From: Boswellia sacra
Lineage: Eukaryota; Streptophyta; Magnoliopsida; Sapindales; Burseraceae
Assembly: GCA_013180625.2 (NCBI GenBank)
Contig: SNVD02002702.1
Coordinates: 1-64,000, forward strand
Reading direction: 5' to 3'
Length of the DNA: 64,000 bases
The notes beneath the pieces were generated by a model. It saw nothing but the letters and a program-made list of their open reading frames with translations, made no database searches and had not been told where the DNA came from. How positions within the stretch are numbered: the stretch's first letter is position 1; each line of letters starts with the position of its first letter. This document shows positions 13,970 through 25,577 of this stretch, in pieces. A program made the position numbers and the translations under genes.

Positions 13970-15239
13970 TTGTTGAATTTATAACCACCCTGAGTTTCAG
14001 AAATTAATATGGTGAGTTCAGAGGATTTTTATTTTTGATTTATGGTACCGTCTGGATTATAAAATTGGTTTGTACTTGAAGTGTGGGTTGAACATGGGTA
14101 TTGTGTTGCCTACGGCTGCTGATGAAGTTTCTTTCGGATATTAATTATTGAATTAAAAAAACGCGATATGTTGAAAGAATCAAACTGAAATCTAGACTTG
14201 TTAGACGAAAAAGTAAAATGTCATTAATCGTTGGAGCTATTTGTGATAGCATGGAATAGTACGCCTGCCAACTCCGATAGGGATAGCTAGCAGCTCTCCA
14301 ACTCTGACCCAGAAAATAAAATTGAATTCTGTAAGAGTTTTTCTATGAACTTGTTGAGCACTAAAAGAAGTCAATAGGGTGTTCTCACAAGTAACCGAGG
14401 AAGAACAAATAGTTTTGTTTTGTCTCTCAAGAGAACGTTCTTCCAAACTGTAGGAACTTACATGGTGCTTACAGGAGGTTTTATGGAAAAATAACGTAAG
14501 TATTAAAAATTTAGATGTCATGACCTATAAGGTTCAATAGACCAAAACACTGACAATGTCTTTTTTCGTTGTTTGTCTTTTACGCTCTATAGCAAAAGAG
14601 ACCCTGTTCGTCTATTGGTGTCTTGGTTCGTGGAGTCTGAAATTTTAGCATCTAAGTTATTTTTCAACAAGACCCTTAATTAAATGTAACAAGAAATTAT
14701 TAAATAAACTTGATTTCTTAATGAAATAAAGATTTAAGTTTTTCCGATTTCAGCATATATTCGTGTGGATATGATCTTATAAATTCTCTATTTGTTTAAT
14801 TGAGATATAAATGCTTATTTCTTTTTTTTATTCTTTTGGGCGTGGAGAAAGGGGAACTTACTGAAGTCTCGCAACTTGTTTTAGAAGTTCAATTGATTTC
14901 TTTAGTTAAGGTTGACAACGTGGCACAGTAGCCATTTCTCATTTATCAAGTTCTCAGTCTCGATCAAATTTCCACATAGATAAGTGACATTTCACTGACC
15001 AAAAAGAAAAGTATAGTTGTTTATTTGCTGTTATTCCAAACAAACGTTGTTTTCCTGTTTTGAGAATGTGATGAATAGTCCAAAGCAAGGAAGGAAATAA
15101 ATAACCAATTCTTTTGATTAATTCCCAACCATAACCCCGTCTAAGGTCCTCAAGGAACACGCTTGATTAAACATCTCTCACTAATGCGGGCTGGTCAAAA
15201 GCGATATTATACGGAGATGGGTCAAGATTTTGTCATTGA
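13970..15239. other. upstream region of the intact CRK gene
   Basis: Contains the presumed promoter and 5' leader of the minus-strand CRK. Much of it is paralogous to 24526-25350 upstream of the CRK remnant (shared phrases such as 'accaccctgagtttcagaa' next to the start codon), showing that the two genes arose by duplication of a block including the promoter. No other gene is visible. Confidence 0.6.
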
Positions 15240-15248
15240 CTTTTTTAA

Positions 15249-15462
15249 GAGTAATGTTACTCATACAAACTACTTATATAAACTCACACATACAAACTGA
15301 TGTGGCATTCTTATATAATTGTCACGTCACCCATGTTAATTAATGTCATTTATTATTAATATATATTTATCAAATCAATGCATTTATTTATCAAATCATA
15401 TCATGCCACGTCAGTTTGTATGGATGAGTTTGTATAAGTAGTTTGTAAGAATAGCATTACTC
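15249..15462. mobile_element. Mutator-type MITE, copy 1
   Basis: 214-bp element with inverted terminal repeats of about 55-60 bp (GAGTAATGTTACTC at the left, the complement of GAGTAATGCTATTC at the right), flanked by a perfect 9-bp duplication CTTTTTTAA (15240-15248 and 15463-15471). Long terminal repeats plus a 9-bp duplication are the signature of Mutator-like elements. No coding capacity. Copy 2 is at 25360-25568 in the opposite orientation. Confidence 0.92.
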
Positions 15463-15471
15463 CTTTTTTAA

Positions 15472-16374
15472 AGGCATCAAAACGAGCATAATTGCATAAT
15501 CATGAATCATCTAATTTATACACCGATGAATGCGCTGAAGTTTGTAACAGTGTAAGCTCCGTGCTAACAATAAGATAGTGGCATGCGACAATATACGAAA
15601 ATCCAACATGTTTCGTCTTCAACATAAATAAATAATTGTACTCAACGTTATCCCAGCTAGCTAGCATTTGAATTATATATTTTCTTGAGTAAATATAACG
15701 TAATAAATTGAATAACAAAGTATAATGGTTCCTGCCTACTATTGACAGTCTATTCTAAAAGTTATTCAGTAAGCAAATTGACAAGCTATTTCCACAACTA
15801 CAAGGCTGTAATCTGCACGAAGATTTCTGCTGTGGAGTGGAAAACGTGATTTGACACAATTCTTTTGAGTGCCAAAAGTAGGGGTCGGCACTTGCAAAAT
15901 CTGACTCTACGCGGCAACAGGGATAAGTTTTGTATACCCCTCAGGAATATGTTAAGGACAAACTCTCCGCTCTAGATTGGAAAGTAACAAAAGACCCCCT
16001 CCTCAGACGGCCGTTTGAAGCCAACTAAAACCGTGAGGGTATTATACCGTGAGGTTGTTTTTATTTCTTCCGTTGCCTATATTTAATAAGGATTGTTATA
16101 ATCTTTTTTTTTTTAACACTATTTATTAACAGTTAAGACAAAATAGCGCTAAATATGTCTTTGCAGAGGAGATTTTATGTCTACTAACAAATTCTCTAAA
16201 GCGGCTGTTTGCAAATGGGGTCTGTATGTTACAGGGTTTTATCGGTCAATATAAAAGATATAGTAGAGTTTAATAATTAAATTTAAACCTCATATGTAAC
16301 AAGCATCTCAGACCAGCATGTAATGATACATTTCAGCTAAAACATGCTTAATGATTACTTTTTCATTGCTAAAA
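15472..16374. other. intergenic region between CRK units
   Basis: About 15590-15740 is paralogous to 25580-25720 (shared 'catgtttc.tcttcaacata', 'ggttcctgcc' and similar phrases). The rest has no recognised content. Confidence 0.5.
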
Positions 16375-16697
16375 CTATCTAGGATATAGCTCGGTGATTG
16401 AAACCTCACTTTGTGATAGTAAGACAATTTCATTTCCTGGTCCGCCAGACTCAGTTGACCCAGAGGAAGTAGGTGATGTCGTCTGCATGAAAAATCCAGG
16501 TTTTGAGGATGCCGGAGATTGGGAAAGTCGCTGTCAAGCATGAAAACAATTCTAGCCATGCTGGGTCTCTCAGATTTGTTTTCTTGAACACATAGCAACC
16601 CAATGTGGATGCATTTTATCATTTCAGCTGTTGAAGCACCGCTAAAAGCAGGATCAATCAGATTTAAAGTTGTCCCCGCTCTCCAACTCTTCCATGT
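16375..16697 (-). pseudogene. last exon of the third CRK (decayed)
   Basis: Aligns along its length with the last exon of the intact CRK: KCIHIGLLCVQENKSERPSMAR, then the C-terminal tail ending at a stop at 16375-16377. One base is missing in the 'aatctcccggcaccc' region of the intact gene (here 'aatctccggcatcc'), which shifts the frame. The acceptor site at 16698-16699 and the first ~95 bp of the intron are still recognisable; then the LTR of a copia element begins at 16793. The matching exon 1 lies 7.2 kb away at 23914-24525. Confidence 0.85.
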
Positions 16698-16792
16698 CTA
16701 TAACAAAGTGAACAAACGTTGTTATAAGGGAAAATGGATGCTTACTTCTCTTTGAAGAAAAAAATTGCCTATGTTAGAAAGAGAACTGCTAC

Positions 16793-17023
16793 TGAAAAGA
16801 ATAAGTGAAAATACTTTTCTTATTTTGATAGCAAAAAGAGAACGTATATATATACACTACAGTGACTACAAAAGCTCCTAAAACAAAGCATATAAACGGT
16901 TAATTCCTATTTAGAGTCCTATACAAATAGAAACAAATAAATATAGATTTGACAACTGTTGATTGTCTTAATTAGAGGAATATCCTGATTTGATGTAATG
17001 GTTGATTTTTACTTTCCTTAACA
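16793..17023 (-). repeat. 3' LTR of the truncated copia element
   Basis: TGAAAAGAATAAG...TTTCCTTAACA on the plus strand. It begins in sequence homologous to the intact CRK's last intron, which fixes the insertion point. Confidence 0.8.
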
Positions 17024-17031
17024 CTCCCCTT

Positions 17032-20000
17032 CAAGTTTGGAATGAATATTGATTATTTCTAACTTGCTCAGTAGAGTCGAGAATTGCAAGGAACTCAAAT
17101 GTTTTGTGAAAATGTCTGCTGGCTGACTTGATGTGTTCACATGAGTCATCTTGATCATCCCTTCTTGAACTTTCTCTCACACGAGATGACAATCTATTTC
17201 TATATGCTTTGTACATTCATGATAAATTGGATTTGAAGCAATATGTAGTGCTGCTTGACAATCACAGTATAAATTGATAGGTGGTGAATGCTTGACACCC
17301 AAGTCTTGTAAAATACCTTTCAGACATGTGATCTCACAACAAGTTGTAGCCATGGATCGGTATTCAGCTTCTGCACTTGACCGTGATATAGTCGTTTGCT
17401 TTTTGGTCTTCCAAGAAACTAGTGAGCTCCCAAGAAATATGCAATATCCAGTAACTGATCGTCGTGTGTCACGACATCTAGCCCAATTCGCATCACAGAA
17501 AGCATTTAACTAATTGAATTTTCTGCAGAAAAAAATATTCCTTGTCCAGATGTTTGTTTCACATACCGTAAAACACAGTAAGCTGCTTCTAAATGTGGCA
17601 CTCTTGGTTTGTCCATAAATTGACTTAAAACATGGACTGCATATGCCAAGTCTGGTCTTGTTATAGTCAAATAAATCAACCGACCAACAAGCCTCCGATA
17701 TAAAGATGGATTATCAATATATTCTCCTTCAAAATTACTGAGTGATAGGTTCTGTTCCATAGGGGAAGAAGCTGGTTTTGCACCAAGATATCCTGCATCT
17801 TCAAGAACTTCAAGAGCATACTTCCATTGTGAAAGAGCAATACCTTTGTTGGATCGCGCAACCTCTATACCTAGGAAATACTTTAATTCTCCTAAATCTT
17901 TCAGTTTGAACTGATTCTTCAAAAATGATTTGGTGTCTTTGATATCTTGTAGATTGTTTCCTGTTAGGATAACATCATCTACGTAAATAAGGAGATAAGT
18001 AAATTTACCATGCTGGGATTGGACGAACAAAGAATAGTCAGCCTTGGATTGTTTGAAGTTGGCTTTCTTGAGGGCATTAGAAAGTTTAATGAACCACTGT
18101 TGCAAAGCTTGTTTAAGGCCGTATAAAGACTTGTGGAGTTTGCAAACTCGTGTCTCCCCCTTTCGTCCAAAACCAGGTGGTAAGGACATGTAAACATCTT
18201 CATCAAGATCTCCATGTAAGAATACGTTGTTAACATCAAGTTGGTGAAGGTGCCATTTTTGAGTTGAAGCCACAGCAAGAATAAGGCAAACTGTAACAAG
18301 TTTTGCAATAGGAGCAAAAGTCTCTTGGTAGTCGAGTCCTTCAACTTGATTGTAGCCTTTTGCGACCAACCGGGCTTTATAGTGTTCCACGGTACCATCA
18401 GATTAAAATTTGATTTTATATACCCATTTGCACCCAATCGGCTGCTTGTGAGGAGGCAATGATTGTAAAGACCATGTATCATTTTCTTTTAGTGCATCAA
18501 GCTCTTGCATAGCAAGACGCTATTTTGGATCACAAACTACTTCTGCAAATGAGAATGATTCCTTTTCAACTAAAAGAGAAGTGGTGAAAACCTTGTGTTT
18601 GGAAGATAATCTATCATATGAAAGAAAAGTAGATAAAGGATAGGTGATACCTGCTACAGTAACCAAAGTCGAGTTAGACGTCGAGATGTTCGGTGAAGGA
18701 AGAAAAATACCAACTTGATACTCATTGAGGTGTTTGGGTGGTTTTGTAGTATGAGTTAATCGTTGTGGAGTGGTTTGTGGAATTGAAGGCAACAGTGAAG
18801 TAGATTGATCAATTAATGGAGAAGAAGTTGTGGCTGAAGGGTTGTTTTAAAGAGTGGTTTTTGTGTTGGCAAGTGAATTATCTCCTTGAGAGGGGCTGTC
18901 GGTTGAGCATGTTTCTAGAGTGGGACTGTCATAATCATATATTGGCGAAGGATGAGGAATATGAGGTGAACTTGCAGCGGAAGATGAAAAAGGAAAAATT
19001 TCTTCAAAGAAAATGACATCACGTGAAGTGAAAATTTTACCTGTTAAGAGATCATAAACCCTGTACCCTTTTTGATTGTATGGATAACCCAAGAAAATAC
19101 ATTGTGTGGCTCTAGCATCAAACTTTGTAGGACGATGGTGATGAGTTGAGACAAAGCATAGGCACCCAAACACACGTAGATGGTCATATGTAGGCTGTTT
19201 ATGGAAGAGTACTTCAAAAGGTGATTTCCCTTGAAGAAGAGGTGTGGGTATGCGGTTGATGAGGTATGTAGCTGTCAAGATTGCATCCCCCCAAAATTTC
19301 TTAGGAAGATTAGCTTGGAATAATAATGCTCGGGCTACATTGAGAAGATGCCGATGTTTTCTTTCGGCTACTCCATTTTGCTAAGGAGTGGAAACAAAAC
19401 TAGTTTGATGAATGATACCTTTGTCCAAATATAGATTTTTCAAAGTGAATTCAGGTCCATTATCACTGCGAAGAATTTTGATTTTCAAGGAAAATTGTGT
19501 TTCAACAAGGTTAATGAATGCAGTAATATATGTTTGTGCATCTGATTTATGAGACATCAAATAAGTCCATGTGCAACGGGTATAATCGTCAACAATCGTA
19601 AGAAAATATTGTGCCCTAGTGATAGAAGGAACATGATATCCTCCCCAAATATCAACATGTATTAATTCAAAAGGTGCTTTAGTGCAAATAGAGCTTAATG
19701 GAAATGAACAACGAGTCTGTTTGGCTAATGGGCAAATTAAACAATCAGAAATATCACAATATTGAATGTTCATAACTGAATGAGAGAGTAAATGAAAAAT
19801 CTTATTGGATAGGTGACCAAGGTGCAATGGCTGCATTACAACTAGTTCTTTGTGAAGTATCAAGGTAGTAAAGTCCTCCTCGCTCAGTTCCTATCCCAAT
19901 CATCTTCCCTGATCGTTGGTCCTGTAGCATACAAGTATGATCAGTGAATGTAGCAGCATAATTGGATTTATAAAGGAGTCTGCTAATTGAAATCAGATTT

Positions 20001-20366
20001 AATTAGTTTAAAGGAGGGGACACATAGCACATCATGTAAAACAAAATTGGCAAAATGAATGCTGCCTATGTGCGTTACAGCAGCGATGGCTCCATTTGGT
20101 AGAGACATAGTTCGATTGGTCACACGACGATTGGTGGTTAACATATCAATTGAGTATACCATGTGATATGTGGCTCCTATGTCAAGTATCCAACACATTT
20201 CTTTGTCAATAACTGATGCACAAAAGATTGTACCTGAGACATCACTCATGGCTGATGTGCTACCAACATGATTGGCCATGGAATTTGACTTATTTCCATT
20301 AAGTAATGTTATCAGACTCTGGTACTGCTCAGCAGTGAGAGTATATTGATTATTGGCTACATTCAT
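17032..20366 (-). pseudogene. copia Pol polyprotein remnant
   Basis: Minus-strand pieces in copia order: protease-like segment DIGATYH (20150-20200, where DSGATDH is usual), GAG-pre-integrase and integrase (about 18850-19863, with DNGPEF), reverse transcriptase (17506-18480, [11 protein letters not shown]) and RNase H (about 17037-17500, readable as [10 protein letters not shown] and [10 protein letters not shown]). Stops and frameshifts separate them, for example near 17506, 18400-18530 and 19380. The N-terminal Gag is missing; the methionine at 20366 is an accident of the breakpoint. Confidence 0.85.
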
Positions 20367-20899
20367 CGACTTATGTCACATAGTGTCACCCGTAATCCCA
20401 CTGACCCAGCCCAAAATTTAGACATTAGTGTCACTTGTAATCCCGGTGACTCGGCCAGAAAATCGTGTGCACACTAATACCACAGCTGAGTTCAGAATTC
20501 ATAATTCATAATAGTATTCAGATACTATGGACAATGAGTCAAAACATTTCAAAACCATAGCAAATAACACAATACTCAAAGTATATAGTCTAATAACTTT
20601 TCATAGATAATCATAAGTTCATCAAAATATCAAAGCTTCTAAAAAATGTCAAGGAAACATTTAGCATATATTCTGAATTTTTGTAAAATTAATTTGTTAA
20701 AAATTCATTTCACTAAAACAGTTTTTAACATAAAAAAGGTTTTTGAGAATCAATTTAAAAGATTTGCTAAAACTCTAATTCCATAATTTATATTCTAAAA
20801 CAAAAAATAATTCATATAATATCTCATAAAAATATTTTCTAACATATCAAGATATTCATTAAGAAGACGTTACACTTTAATCACAGTACATGTATGATG
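20362..20899 (-). repeat. inverted LTR segment
   Basis: The reverse complement of this stretch matches about 22905-23440 of the 3' LTR, including the paired 'cggtgactc/gagtcaccg' region and a shared 'tatgaattattttttgttt' phrase. It joins the directly oriented LTR part at TTACTTACC (20900-20908). In the 3' LTR, GGTAAGTAA (22896-22904) and TTACTTACC (23599-23607) form an inverted pair at exactly the matching edges. Confidence 0.8.
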
Positions 20900-21250
20900 T
20901 TACTTACCGAGTTGACAGCTCACCCCTTGTCTCTGACATTTTGCAGAGTAGTCTTGAAAATTAATAGTTGGACTTGCTGGTTAATGTTAAGGCTTTATTT
21001 CATTTTTGAAATTATGCAATAAGAAGAACTTTTTTTTTTAATGATTGTGTTTGAAACTTTAGATTGTTAGACTTTGTTTTGATTAAATATATATTAAATT
21101 TATTGTTATGTTCACTTTTTCCTAATAATAAGAATTATTGAAGTTTTTGTCTAGAGATTTGTTATTAGTTTTTTCCCAAAAAAAAAGATTTATTATTAGT
21201 GATTTCCTAGCCCATTAGCAACATTTGTATATCAGTTTTGAGGCATTACG
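20900..21250 (+). repeat. 5' LTR remnant (direct part) of the gypsy-type element
   Basis: Matches 23599-23913, ending in GGCATTACG (GGCGTTACA in the 3' copy), five bases before the primer site. Confidence 0.85.
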
Positions 21251-21826
21251 ATTATGGTATCAGAGCTTAGGTATATGATTCTGTAGACTATAAAATATCA
21301 ATAGGAAGTAGTGACTTAGATCGAAGATGATAAATTTTCTTTAGATCTTAGAAACTGAGAACATTCATGTGATTTCTTATTAAATTTCTTATGTTATGCT
21401 AGTTTAATATGCCACCACATAGATAGACTATTGAGGCTTTTAGCTCATGGGGTAATAATAATCGAATTAGAGGTAGACGATCAGAACCGACAAAATCCCA
21501 AGAGTGATGGTAACATCTAGTCAGGCTCGGGGGATACTAATAATTATCCTTCTGAAAGACAGGATGGAGATGGATCTTCTCAAAACAATACAACCCCTTG
21601 TGATCGTTGCGGCAATACACACCCTGGGAATTGCTATTGGAACACTGGTGCTTGCTTTGGTTGCGATCAGATGGGACTGAAGATTAAGGATTGCCTAAAG
21701 AGGCGAGACTTTAACATTAGTAATCAGGCAGACGATAGTCAAGCAAAGAAGCCAAGGACTCAAGACTAAGTTAGTTAAGGTATGCATCAAATTTTGAGGA
21801 CGAAATTTTGTTAAGGGGAGGAGAAA
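21251..21826 (+). pseudogene. internally deleted Gag-Pol remnant of the gypsy-type element
   Basis: After the primer site there is no intact start. A zinc-knuckle region reads CDRCGNTHPGNCYW (about 21598-21640), then CFGCDQMGLKIKDC (to about 21696), where the expected His is Leu. About 60 bp further on the sequence is already at the Pol C-terminal wording (FEDEIL, about 21795-21812) and the polypurine tract. Protease, RT, RNase H and integrase are absent. Confidence 0.7.
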
Positions 21827-23913
21827 TCTAACATCCGCAATTTTATTTTATTTTATCTTAAATATATAGAGTTAAATAAGTGTTTTACTAGTAATCTAAA
21901 TTTATTAATTATAGGGCTATAAGTCATTTTAGAAGTTGTTATAGATAATTAGTAAAAAAAAAAGTTTTAATTAGATTTAAATTGGAAGAGATAAGTAGTG
22001 GTTAAGCTTTATAGCTTTTGAAATACATTCATCTCATCTAGCATATATAAACATTATTATAACATTACAATTAGGGTTTTAAATATGAAAGCTAGGTGGA
22101 GGCTTTGAAACTCAGAGAATTTCAAGGTAAGATCATGCTCTCTTTAGTTTGTTATAATGATTTACTAGGAATTATTGTTGCCTAGATCTACACTAGGAGT
22201 TTTGCAGAGGTTTAAAGAATAGTTTATGATTTTCGAATTTATTAAGAGTCTTAAAAATCGAATTTCACTATGCTCTTTTTATATGTTGTTATAGACAAAA
22301 ATATGAACATACAAAATTTTATTTCACAAAAAAAAGATCAACACTTCAATTTATTACGAATTTTTGAACTTTCTATTGAAATCCTCAAAAATACTATAGA
22401 TTCTAAATGTTAGGAATTTCAATTTTTTTTTTCATATGCTAGAGAAGTCAAAAATTTCTCAAATTTTATATGCTACTTTTGCAAGATATATAAATGTTTT
22501 TGTAAATTTTTTGGATTTATAAACGTGTAGAATAATTGTTATGAAATTTTGAATTTGAAATGTCTTAATCTAGAAATTCTGGACAGAATTTACTGGCAGA
22601 AAACGAAAATCTTTAAAAAAATAGTTTCTAACTGTAAATTGCTTTGAAAAATTTTTAATCGAATACTTTACGTGTCTAGTTTATCTTTGCAACATCCTAG
22701 ATTAATCAGATTAAGATATAAATTTCTAAAATTTCTGGAATCACCTCTTTTCAAGGAATGAGATTTAGACAGAACGGTTTGTTTAAGAATTTTTGAGGGA
22801 ATTTTGTAGCATAATTTAGGTGTTGAGCTTATGACTTTATCAAAATGTTTTCTGGTTATGTCTTAAGAAGATATTTCTCTTTTTAGATCGATCAAGGTAA
22901 GTAACATCATACGTGCACTGTGATTAAAGTGTAACGTGTTCTTAATGAATAACTTGATATATTATGAAGTATTTTTATGTGATATTATATGAATTATTTT
23001 TTGTTTTTGAATCCAAATTATGGAATTAGAGTTTTAGCAAAACCTTTTATTGATTCTAAAAAAACCACTTTTATGTTAAAAGCAGTTTTTAGTTAAAGGA
23101 ACTTTTAACAAACTGCTTTTACAAAATTAGAATATTTATTAATCCTTTTCTTCACATTTTTTTAGAAGCTTGATATTTTGATGAACTTATTATTATCGAT
23201 AAAAATTTATTGGAATATGTGCTTTAAGTATCGTGTTATTTGCTATAGTTTTTGAATGTTTTGACTCATTGTCCATAGTATCTGAATATTGTTATGAACT
23301 TTGAACCCAGCTGTGGCGTTAGTGTGCACACGACTTTCGGCGGAGTCACCGGGATTACAGGTGACATTATTGTCTGATTTTTTGGCCGGATCACCGGGAT
23401 TATGGGTGACATTATGTGATATGAGTCGATAAATATTTTATGATCTTTAATGATATTGAATGATTTCTTTGATCTTAAATGTTACAAATGCTTATAACTC
23501 TGTTTTTATTAAGATATGATTCTGGAATCGAAGTATTAAACTATGAATTATATGATTTTTATAATTATTTTAAGATACTAAATAGTTGTGTATGATTTTA
23601 CTTACCGAGTTCATGGCTCACCCCTCGTCTCTAACATTTTGCAGAGTAGTCTTGGAAGTTAGTAATTAGGCTTACTGGTTGATGTCGAGGCTTTATTTCA
23701 TTTTTGGAATTATGCAATAAGAAGACTTTTTTTTAATAATTGTGTTTGGAACTTTAAATTGTTAGACTTTGTTTTGATTAGATAGATGTTAAATTTATTG
23801 TTATGTTCACTTTTTCCTAATAAGAAGAATTATTGAAGTTTTTGTTAGAGATTCATTATTAGTGATTTTTTAGCCCATTAGCAACATTTGTATATCAGTT
23901 TTGGGGCGTTACA
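21827..23913 (+). repeat. 3' LTR of the gypsy-type element
   Basis: Begins TCTAACATCC (a change from TGTAACA is likely) after the polypurine tract and ends GGCGTTACA. Immediately downstream is CRK exon 1 sequence. Confidence 0.8.
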
Positions 23914-24525
23914 AGTTAAGTCAGGAGTGCACTGCACAAGGGCATATATCGTTACAATATCCAAAACTTGTTGTCCTCCGGTAGCATACTTGTTAGGAGA
24001 ATCGCTTGCTGCAGCCTTAGGTATTAGCTTGTCCAACTGACTCTTCCGTGTCTGATTGAACTCTTCCACGTCGTTCGTGATGTTACTTAGTGCGTAAACA
24101 AAAAAAGTAAGGTGTATTTTCCATTACATGAAGCGTGTTATAATGAGCATAACGAAACCTACAATTATTGAATCCTCTACCTTCATATCCTACAATCGCC
24201 ATGAGAGAGTAGGGGCAGAGGGATTTCAGGTTCCGCTTTGCTACATCCATGCAATCAGCACAACTGTCTGGCTCCATATCCGGTCTACAAAGCGCACTTG
24301 CATAAACTTGGTCCCGGTAAGAGGAATTGTAAAATCCATGATTGATGCTGGTAACGTTGGTGGGGAATTTAACAGGTGATTCAGGTTTGCCTCGTACGTA
24401 CTATTAGTGGTGTCCTTACCACTGTCAACATAGCAATCATGGTACTCCAATTCAAGCTTGGCAATGTAAGAGTAAAATAATGTATGAAACAGAGAAAAAA
24501 ACAAAAGCAGTCCGGAAGAAAGCAT
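23914..24525 (-). pseudogene. exon 1 of the third CRK (decayed, cut by the gypsy-type element)
   Basis: Homologous to exon 1 of the intact CRK: start codon at 24523-24525, signal peptide (MLSSGLLLFFSLFHTLFYSY), then 'LELEYHDCY' and DUF26 pieces (MEPDSCADC; VQCTPDL). A missing base near 24370 and other indels shift the frame, and a further frame change occurs near 24100. Coding homology ends at 23914 in the second DUF26 domain, where the gypsy-type LTR begins. The corresponding last exon lies at 16375-16697; exons 2-6 are absent from the interval. Confidence 0.87.
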
Positions 24526-25350
24526 TTGTTAAATTTATGACCACCCTGAGTTTCAGAAGTCAATACGTTGAGGCAGAGGATTTTGATTTTTGATTTATGG
24601 TACTGTGCGATTATAAAATTGGTTTGTCTCAAGAGAGTGGGTTGAACATGGGTGTTGCCTACTTGTGAAGTTTCGTTCGGATATCAGTTAATCAAAAACA
24701 CAATACGCTGAAGAATCAAAGAGAAATCTTGACTTATCAGACGGAATGTCAAATGTGAACATTCATTCGAGCTATTTGTGATGGAGATGAAAATGTCCCC
24801 CTGCCAACTTGATAAGGAAAAGCTCACGGCAAGATACAAAATGTGAAATATTAATAAATATAAGGAAAAACTCATGAGATGGTTTTGATCTCAATAAAAT
24901 AAAGATTAAAATGTTATAAATTTCGTCAGCATATTGACGTGGCTACGATGCTTATAGATTTTTTTCCCCTCTTTTCTTCGATTGACATATAAATGCGTTT
25001 TACTTTTGAGCATGGAGAAAGGAGAATGCGCGGAAGTCTCGCAACTTCCTTTGTGGAGTGTAATTGTATTGCAAAATGCTGTTGAATTCTTCAAATTTCC
25101 ACATTGGCAAGCGACATTTCACATTATAAACCAAAACGTATAGTCGTCTATTGTTGTTATATATGGTCATTCCCAACCATAACCCACGTCTAGCTAGTTA
25201 GTCTTTTCGGTTAAACATTCACTCTGATGTGGTTTGGTCGGTTAAATATTAATGAACACAATTGCTTACTATATAGTCTATACTGTTACAAATGGCACAA
25301 TCATGAATCATGTACAGTTGTACACCAATATGAAAGGACTGAAACTTGTA
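24526..25350. other. upstream region of the third CRK, paralogous to 13970-15239
   Basis: Carries the same sequence landmarks in the same order as the region upstream of the intact CRK, with many differences. No gene of its own. Confidence 0.6.
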
Positions 25351-25359
25351 ATATATAAA

Positions 25360-25568
25360 GAGTAATGCTACTCTTACAAACTACAAACTCATCCATACAA
25401 ACTGACGTGGCATAATGTGATTTGATAAATAAATACAATGATTTGATAAATATATATTAATAATAAATTATATTAATTAACATGGGTGATGTGGCGATCA
25501 TATAGGGATGCACACATCAGTTTGTATGTGTGAGTTTGTATAAATAGTTTGTATGAGTAGCATTACTC
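25360..25568. mobile_element. Mutator-type MITE, copy 2
   Basis: 209-bp element of the same family as 15249-15462 but in opposite orientation. Terminal repeats GAGTAATGCTACTC at both ends. Perfect 9-bp duplication ATATATAAA (25351-25359 and 25569-25577). Confidence 0.92.
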
Positions 25569-25577
25569 ATATATAAA

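Larger units (their letters stand above)
16793..20366 (-). mobile_element. decayed Ty1-copia element, 5' end missing
   Basis: Minus-strand copia element inserted in the last intron of the third CRK. The 3' LTR is 16793-17023 (231 bp, TG...CA on either strand), preceded on the element strand by polypurine tract GAAGGGGAG. Pol fragments follow (17032-19863), then a gag/protease end (to 20366), after which sequence changes abruptly to LTR DNA of a gypsy-type element. No 5' LTR, primer site or most of Gag is present. Its right end appears to have been removed together with CRK exons 2-6. Confidence 0.85.
20362..23913 (+). mobile_element. Ty3-gypsy-type element, internally deleted, with rearranged 5' LTR
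   Basis: Plus-strand LTR element inserted in exon 1 of the third CRK. The 3' LTR is about 21827-23913 (2.09 kb, ending TTACA). The 5' LTR survives only as 20900-21250 in direct orientation, preceded by an inverted LTR segment (20362-20899). The primer site TGGTATCAGAGC is at 21255-21266. The internal region is only about 576 bp: a Gag zinc-knuckle piece, then the C-terminal 'FEDEIL'-like end of Pol and a polypurine tract AAGGGGAGGAGA (21813-21824). The body of pol is deleted, so it was non-autonomous. The left side ends at the copia remnant; the right side runs directly into CRK exon 1. Confidence 0.8.
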
